A stretch of DNA of 12,354 nt from Burkholderiaceae bacterium. Its GTDB lineage: Bacteria; Pseudomonadota; Gammaproteobacteria; Burkholderiales; Burkholderiaceae. The stretch covers positions 1-12,354 of the forward strand of contig JASLEM010000511.1 of NCBI GenBank assembly GCA_030151165.1. The letters run 5' to 3'. Of the stretch, positions 7,111-12,354 are shown piece by piece. How positions within the stretch are numbered: position 1 is the first letter of the stretch; each line of letters starts with the position of its first letter. The position numbers and the translations under genes were made by a program. The notes under the pieces were generated by a model. The model saw only the letters and a program-made list of their open reading frames with translations. It did no database searches and was not told the DNA's origin.

Positions 7111-8004
7111 ATGCTTGAACGCATCCACCTGTCCATCGTCCGGCAGGTCGACAAGCTCGGCTCGCTGACCGCCGCCGCGAGCGCGCTGTTCCTCACGCAA
7201 TCGGCGCTGAGCCACTCGATCCGCAAGCTCGAGGAGCAGCTCGGCACGGACATCTGGCTGCGCGAAGGCCGCAGCCTGCGCCTGACGCAGGCCGGCGAGT
7301 ACCTGCTGCAGGTGGCCAACCGCGTGTTGCCGCAGCTCGAGCTCGCCGAGACGCGCATCGGCCAGTACGCCGAGGGCGAACGCGGCAGCCTGCGCATCGG
7401 GATGGAGTGCCACCCGTGCTACCAGTGGCTGCTGAAGATCGTGTCGCCCTATCTCGCGGAGTGGCCCGACGTCGACGTCGACGTGAAGCAGAAGTTCCAG
7501 TTCGGCGGCATCGGCGCGCTCTTCGGCTACGAGATCGACCTGCTCGTGACGCCCGACCCGCTCTACAAGCCCGGGCTGCGCTTCGAGCCGGTGTTCGACT
7601 ACGAGCAGGTGCTGGTCGTCCCGCGCGGCCATGCGCTGGCGCAGGTGCCGTACGTGAAGCCGCAGCACCTGACGAAGGAGGTGCTGATCACCTACCCGGT
7701 CGCGATCGACCGCCTCGACATCTACACGCAGTTCCTGATGCCCGCGGGCATCACGCCGCGGCGCCAGAAGGCCATCGAGACGACCGACATCATGCTGCAG
7801 ATGGTCGAGAGCGACCGCGGCGTGGCGGCGCTGCCGCGCTGGCTCGCGGAGGAATACGCCGAGAAGATGGCCGTCGTGCCGGTGCGCCTCGGCCGCCACG
7901 GCATCGCCAAGCAGATCTTCCTCGGCGCGCGCGAAGGGGACGTCGAGATCGACTACCTCAAGGCCTTCGTCGAACTGGCAGGCCGGCCGGTGCCCGCTGC
8001 CTAG
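7111..8004 (+). CDS. metR: LysR-type regulator MetR
   Basis: A 297-residue LysR-type transcription factor that, in known systems, activates metE (and other met genes) with homocysteine as co-inducer and represses itself. The N-terminal winged helix-turn-helix is clear (GSLTAAASALFLTQSALSHS, about 17-36), followed by a linker helix and a periplasmic-binding-protein-like effector domain from about 93. MetR-specific marks are IGMECHPCYQWL (96-107), DLLVTPD, the EPVFDYEQVLV strand, and ITYPV with RLD. These match E. coli MetR motifs (AIECHSCIQWL, FDYE, IYPV). The protein is about 20 residues shorter than E. coli MetR, lacking only its C-terminal tail. The start is set by alignment; no strong ribosome-binding site precedes it. 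Divergence from metE supports the assignment. Its stop codon overlaps that of the convergent regulator gene. Confidence 0.96.
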   Translation: MLERIHLSIVRQVDKLGSLTAAASALFLTQSALSHSIRKLEEQLGTDIWLREGRSLRLTQAGEYLLQVANRVLPQLELAETRIGQYAEGERGSLRIGMECHPCYQWLLKIVSPYLAEWPDVDVDVKQKFQFGGIGALFGYEIDLLVTPDPLYKPGLRFEPVFDYEQVLVVPRGHALAQVPYVKPQHLTKEVLITYPVAIDRLDIYTQFLMPAGITPRRQKAIETTDIMLQMVESDRGVAALPRWLAEEYAEKMAVVPVRLGRHGIAKQIFLGAREGDVEIDYLKAFVELAGRPVPAA

Positions 8005-9470
8005 TCGCTCTCGAAGCGGTAGGACACCAGCGACTCCGCGTCGCTGTCCGCGACCAGCTTCTTGCCCGCGGGCGGGAACGCGCGCTGCACGCAGTCGGTG
8101 CGCGGGCAGACGCGGCACCCCGGCCCGATCGGCACCACGCCGCGCGGCGCGGCGATGTCGAGGCCGTCGGCGTAGACCAGCTCGCGCGCATGCGACAGCT
8201 CGCAGCCGAGCCCGATCGCGAAGAGCTTGCGCCGAGCCTCGAAGCCGCCGCCGCCGCGCCGGGTCGTGCGCGCGATGCCGAAGAAGCGCGCGCCGTCCGG
8301 CATCTCGGCGACCTGCGTCAGGATCCGCCCCGGCTGCGAGAACGCCTCGTGCACCTGCCACAGCGGGCACGCGCCGCCGTGGCGCGCGAAGTGGAACACG
8401 GTGGCGCTCTGGCGCTTCGAGATGTTGCCGGCCTGGTCGATGCGCACGAAGTAGAACGGCACGCCGCGCAGGCCGGGCCGCTGCAGCGTCGACAGCCGAT
8501 GGCACACCGTCTCGAAGCCGACGTGGAAGTGGCGCTGCAGCCGCTCGATGTCGTAGCGGCAATCGCGCGCCGCCGCGAGCATCTGCTCGTACGGCAGCAG
8601 CGCGGCGCCCGCGAAGTAATGCGCGAGCCCCTGGCGCGCGAGGCCTTGCGCGGCCGCGTCGGAATAGGCGCCTTCGCGCACCTCGTCGTCGAGCGCCGCG
8701 CGCTGCGCGACGAGCGCGTATTGCGTCGCGATCTGGAACGCCTGCTGCGCGTCGCTGAGATGCGCCGGCACGCACAGCCGCTTGCGCGACGGCTCGTAGC
8801 GGCGCAGCGCGGCGTCGTCGCCCGCGCGCCCGCACGCGTCGTCGCTGACGACGACCTCGATGCCGCACTGCGCGCGCATCAGCTCGCGCAGCGGCGCGGC
8901 GCGCGCGCCGGGGACGAGGCGCGTGTCGCGCGCGAGCTGCTCCGCGAGATGGTCGAGGCGGTCGATGTAGTTGTTGCGGCGGTTGAACTGGTCGCGCACT
9001 TCCTCGTGCGGCAACGGCGACATCCGCCGCGGCGGGCCGTCGCCGCCGAGCTCGCCGTAGAAGCGGTCGATCGTCTGCGCGTGATCCTCCTGCAGGCGCT
9101 GGTGGCGCTGGTACAGCAGCAGGAACGCCTCCACCAGCTCGGGTGCCTGCTCGATCATGCGCGCGAGCTGCGGCGCGGGCACGGCCGTGCTGCGCAGCGT
9201 GCGGTCCTGCAGCGCGCCATCGAGCTCGCCGAGCAGGCGCTTGTCGGTGTCGTCCGCGAACTGCGTCATGTCGCCGCCGAACGCCTCGGCCAGGCGCAAC
9301 AGCACCGCGGCCGTCACCGGGCGCTGGTTGCCCTCGATCTGGCTGATGTAGCTCAGCGAGAGCGACAGGCGCTCCGCCAGCGCGGTCTGGCTCAGGCCGT
9401 GCTGCTCGCGCAGGCGCCGCACGCGCGGCCCGACGAACAGCTTGCGCCCCCCTTGGATCTCAGCAGGCAA
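8001..9470 (-). CDS. ScfR-family (RamB/PrpR-like) transcriptional regulator
   Basis: A 489-residue regulator. An XRE-type helix-turn-helix lies at about 14-70 (LSQTALAERLSLSLSYISQIEGNQRP). A middle region contains a degenerate IrrE/peptidase-like segment (GLAHYFAGAALLPYEQM) that lacks the HExxH zinc motif. The C-terminal short-chain fatty-acyl regulator domain has a conserved cysteine set: Cys368 (GGACPLWQVH), Cys423 (GLGCE), Cys452, Cys455 and Cys460 (GCRVCPRTDC). Relatives control acetate, propionate or acyl-CoA metabolism; mycobacterial PrpR has been reported to bind CoA and hold an Fe-S cluster, so acyl-CoA sensing is a reasonable inference. The start is a TTG at 9470, chosen because RKLFVGPRVRRLREQ is conserved at family N-termini and no ATG or GTG precedes it in frame; GAAGG lies nine bases upstream. 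It is divergent from mmsA and most likely controls that operon and itself. Confidence 0.88.
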   Translation of the reverse strand: MPAEIQGGRKLFVGPRVRRLREQHGLSQTALAERLSLSLSYISQIEGNQRPVTAAVLLRLAEAFGGDMTQFADDTDKRLLGELDGALQDRTLRSTAVPAPQLARMIEQAPELVEAFLLLYQRHQRLQEDHAQTIDRFYGELGGDGPPRRMSPLPHEEVRDQFNRRNNYIDRLDHLAEQLARDTRLVPGARAAPLRELMRAQCGIEVVVSDDACGRAGDDAALRRYEPSRKRLCVPAHLSDAQQAFQIATQYALVAQRAALDDEVREGAYSDAAAQGLARQGLAHYFAGAALLPYEQMLAAARDCRYDIERLQRHFHVGFETVCHRLSTLQRPGLRGVPFYFVRIDQAGNISKRQSATVFHFARHGGACPLWQVHEAFSQPGRILTQVAEMPDGARFFGIARTTRRGGGGFEARRKLFAIGLGCELSHARELVYADGLDIAAPRGVVPIGPGCRVCPRTDCVQRAFPPAGKKLVADSDAESLVSYRFESD

Positions 9471-9472
9471 TC

Positions 9473-9586
9473 TTCACAACCTTCGCAATTTCACAATTCA
9501 CTTGTGAAGTGATTTACAGCAATTCCTTTTCACATCAACGAGTTATCGCGCCGTGTGAAGAGAGTGGATAGATTCTGTGTGAAGTG
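9473..9586. promoter_or_regulatory. Cluster of TTCACA/TGTGAA operator half-sites
   Basis: The spacer between the ScfR-type regulator and mmsA carries TTCACAA at 9473 and 9490, TTCACAT at 9529, TTGTGAA within 9502-9508, TGTGAAG at 9554 and TGTGAAGTG at 9578. A variant, TTCGCAA, lies at 9482. The centre is a dyad, TCACTTgtgAAGTGA (9498-9512), overlapping TTCAC-TT-GTGAA (9497-9508). Density, orientation and location mark this as the operator region, most simply for the adjacent regulator acting on both divergent promoters. TTTACA at 9513-9518 resembles a -35, but I could not assign a convincing -10. Confidence 0.6.
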
Positions 9587-9635
9587 CTCCGGGCTGTCCA
9601 CCACCTCGTTCCGGAGCCTCGAAACGACTCCGGAG
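9586..9635 (+). promoter_or_regulatory. mmsA leader with competing hairpins over the RBS
   Basis: Segment A GCTCCGG (9586-9592) is complementary to B CCGGAGC (9611-9617). B, as TCCGGAG (9610-9616), is also complementary to C CTCCGGA (9628-9634). The mmsA Shine-Dalgarno GGAG (9632-9635) overlaps C and lies nine bases before the ATG. A:B and B:C are perfect 7-bp stems and cannot coexist; only B:C hides the ribosome-binding site. Whether A is transcribed depends on the unmapped start site. Confidence 0.35.
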
Positions 9636-9644
9636 ACCCCCGCG

Positions 9645-11156
9645 ATGACCGACACCCTGAACGCTCCCAACATCCCGCTGCTGATCGGCGGCAAGCTCGT
9701 GCCCTCGCGCAGCGAAGTGTGGCGCGACGTCGTCAACCCCGCGACGCAGGCGGTGCTCGCGCGCGTGCCGTTCGCGACGGCCGACGAAGTGAACGCCGCG
9801 GTCGCGTCCGCGCAATCGGCTTTCGCGACCTGGCGCAGGACGCCGATCGGCGCGCGGGCCCGGATCTTCCTGAAGTACCAGCAGCTGATCCGCGAGAACA
9901 TGAGGGAACTCGCGGCCATCCTGACCGCGGAACAGGGCAAGACGCTGGCCGACGCCGAGGGCGACGTGTTCCGCGGGCTCGAGGTCGTCGAGCACGCGGC
10001 CGCCATCGGCAACCTGCAGCTCGGCGAGCTCGCGAACAACGTCGCGAACGGCGTCGACACCTACACGCTGATGCAACCCCTGGGGGTATGCGCCGGCATC
10101 ACACCGTTCAACTTCCCCGCGATGATCCCGCTGTGGATGTTCCCGATGGCGATCGCCTGCGGCAACACCTTCGTGCTGAAGCCGTCGGAGCAGGATCCGA
10201 TGGTCACGATGCGCCTGTGCGAGCTCGCGCTCGAGGCCGGCGTGCCGCCGGGCGTGCTGAATGTCGTGCATGGCGGCGAGGACGTCGTCAACATGATCTG
10301 CGATCACGCGGACATCCGGGCCATCTCCTTCGTCGGCTCGACCAAGGTCGGCACGCACGTGTACCAGCGCGCGTCGCTCGCCGGCAAGCGCGTGCAATGC
10401 ATGATGGGCGCGAAGAACCACGCGATCGTGCTGCCCGATGCGCACCGGCAGCAGACGCTCGACGCCCTCGCCGGCGCCACCTTCGGCGCGGCCGGCCAGC
10501 GCTGCATGGCCATCTCGGTCGCGGTGCTCGTGGGCCCGGCGCGCGAGTGGATCCCCGAGCTGGTGGCCCGCGCGAAGAAGATGTCGGTCGGCGACGGCAC
10601 CGCCCGCGGCACCGACGTCGGCCCGCTGATCTCCTGCGCGGCGAAGGAGCGCGTGGAGGCGCTGATCGAACGCGGCATCGCCGAAGGCGCGACGCTCGAG
10701 CTCGACGGCCGCCTGCCCTCGCTCGAAGGGGGTCTGAAAGAAGGCAACTTCGTCGGCCCGACCATCTTCTCCGGCGTGAAGCCCGGCATGGCGATCTACG
10801 ACCAGGAGATCTTCGGCCCCGTGCTGTGCCTGGCCGAGGCCGAGACGCTCGCCGACGCCATCGCGCTGGTCAACGCCAACCCGAACGGCAACGGCACCGC
10901 GATCTTCACGCAGTCGGGCGCGGCGGCGCGCAGGTTCCAGGAGGAGATCGACGTCGGCCAGATCGGCATCAACGTCCCCATCCCCGTACCGGTACCGCTG
11001 TTCTCGTTCAGCGGCTCGCGCGCGTCCAAGCTCGGCGACCTCGGCCCGTACGGCAAGCAGGTGATCCTGTTCTACACGCAGACCAAGACGATCACGGCGC
11101 GCTGGTTCGACGACGACGTCTCGACCGGCGTGAACACCACGATCAGCCTGCGCTAG
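9645..11156 (+). CDS. mmsA: CoA-acylating methylmalonate-semialdehyde dehydrogenase
   Basis: A 503-residue aldehyde dehydrogenase that oxidises (S)-methylmalonate semialdehyde to propionyl-CoA with NAD+ and CoA, the last distal step of valine degradation; it also acts on malonate semialdehyde. Visible features are TPFNFPAM and the NAD-site VLKPSEQDP (Lys179), FVGSTKVG (229-236), the nucleophile Cys287 in GAAGQRCMA, and MGAKNHAIV (254-262). In that last segment Asn stands where hydrolytic ALDHs have the general-base Glu, a hallmark of the CoA-acylating MMSDH branch. Length is normal for the family. I chose the ATG at 9645 ([17 protein letters not shown]) because GGAG lies nine bases upstream; a frame-compatible GTG at 9555 would add 30 unlikely residues and overlap the operator region. 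The next gene encodes an acyl-CoA dehydrogenase of the same pathway. Confidence 0.96.
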   Translation: MTDTLNAPNIPLLIGGKLVPSRSEVWRDVVNPATQAVLARVPFATADEVNAAVASAQSAFATWRRTPIGARARIFLKYQQLIRENMRELAAILTAEQGKTLADAEGDVFRGLEVVEHAAAIGNLQLGELANNVANGVDTYTLMQPLGVCAGITPFNFPAMIPLWMFPMAIACGNTFVLKPSEQDPMVTMRLCELALEAGVPPGVLNVVHGGEDVVNMICDHADIRAISFVGSTKVGTHVYQRASLAGKRVQCMMGAKNHAIVLPDAHRQQTLDALAGATFGAAGQRCMAISVAVLVGPAREWIPELVARAKKMSVGDGTARGTDVGPLISCAAKERVEALIERGIAEGATLELDGRLPSLEGGLKEGNFVGPTIFSGVKPGMAIYDQEIFGPVLCLAEAETLADAIALVNANPNGNGTAIFTQSGAAARRFQEEIDVGQIGINVPIPVPVPLFSFSGSRASKLGDLGPYGKQVILFYTQTKTITARWFDDDVSTGVNTTISLR

Positions 11157-11166
11157 TCATGACGAC

Positions 11167-11220
11167 CCGGCTCGCTTCGCTCCACGCCCCCGAGGGGCTC
11201 ATGCCGGCTCGCTCCGGAGC
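11167..11220 (+). repeat. Short repeats and hairpin between mmsA and the dehydrogenase gene
   Basis: The 91-base gap holds a direct repeat, CCGGCTCGCT, at 11167-11176 and 11204-11213. It also holds a hairpin GCCCC-cga-GGGGC (11186-11198) and a perfect palindrome GCTCCGGAGC (11211-11220). It may stabilise or attenuate the intercistronic mRNA. No coding potential is apparent in this gap. Confidence 0.4.
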
Positions 11221-11247
11221 GGCCGAACGCTCGCCGGCTGGGGTCGC

Positions 11248-12354
<1,107 letters not shown>

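Noticed and set aside
7407..9512. Long plus-strand frame covering the second half of metR and the antisense of the ScfR-type regulator
   Set aside because: Shadow of two well-supported genes; low-complexity Arg/Ala/Val product.
9555..9644. GTG start giving MmsA 30 extra residues
   Set aside because: The extension has no homology to MMSDH N-termini and overlaps the operator repeats; the ATG at 9645 has a GGAG at normal spacing.

Overview
The window is very GC-rich, with near-saturated G/C at third codon positions. It carries a gene set typical of a betaproteobacterium, most likely Burkholderiales; this is inferred from gene content and codon use, since no search was run. Seven protein-coding genes can be supported. 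There are no RNA genes, CRISPR arrays, insertion sequences or attachment sites that I can see.

Left part, all on the minus strand (about 291-7002): metE (cobalamin-independent, zinc-dependent methionine synthase) is followed by a TonB-dependent outer-membrane receptor of unknown substrate. About 100 bp further on comes a tight two-gene unit: a 408-residue protein with a central TIR domain, then a 260-residue SLOG-family Rossmann protein, overlapping by ATGA. TIR enzymes that make NAD-derived nucleotides and SLOG domains that sense them are the two halves of Thoeris-type anti-phage signalling. Here, however, the SLOG protein has no fused Sir2, membrane or other killing domain, and the TIR protein has unassigned domains on both sides. 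This pair is the best candidate for an undescribed system in the window.

Middle (7003-8004): metR, the LysR-type homocysteine-responsive activator, is divergent from metE across a 108-bp AT-richer spacer. This is the classic metE/metR arrangement, with a plausible metE promoter and a dyad in the spacer.

Right part (8001-12354): a ScfR-type (RamB/PrpR-like) regulator lies on the minus strand, convergent with metR; their stop codons share the tetranucleotide CTAG. It is divergent from mmsA (CoA-acylating methylmalonate-semialdehyde dehydrogenase) and an acyl-CoA dehydrogenase, probably isobutyryl-CoA dehydrogenase, that runs off the right edge. The last two genes are consecutive parts of a valine-degradation operon. 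The ScfR-mmsA spacer is full of TTCACA/TGTGAA half-sites, and the mmsA leader holds three mutually complementary segments, one of which contains the ribosome-binding site.

Working picture: methionine synthesis and branched-chain amino-acid catabolism form a normal chromosomal background. A nucleotide-signalling TIR-SLOG pair is inserted at the end of the metE-TonB receptor strand. The first 290 bases contain no gene that can be called with confidence.
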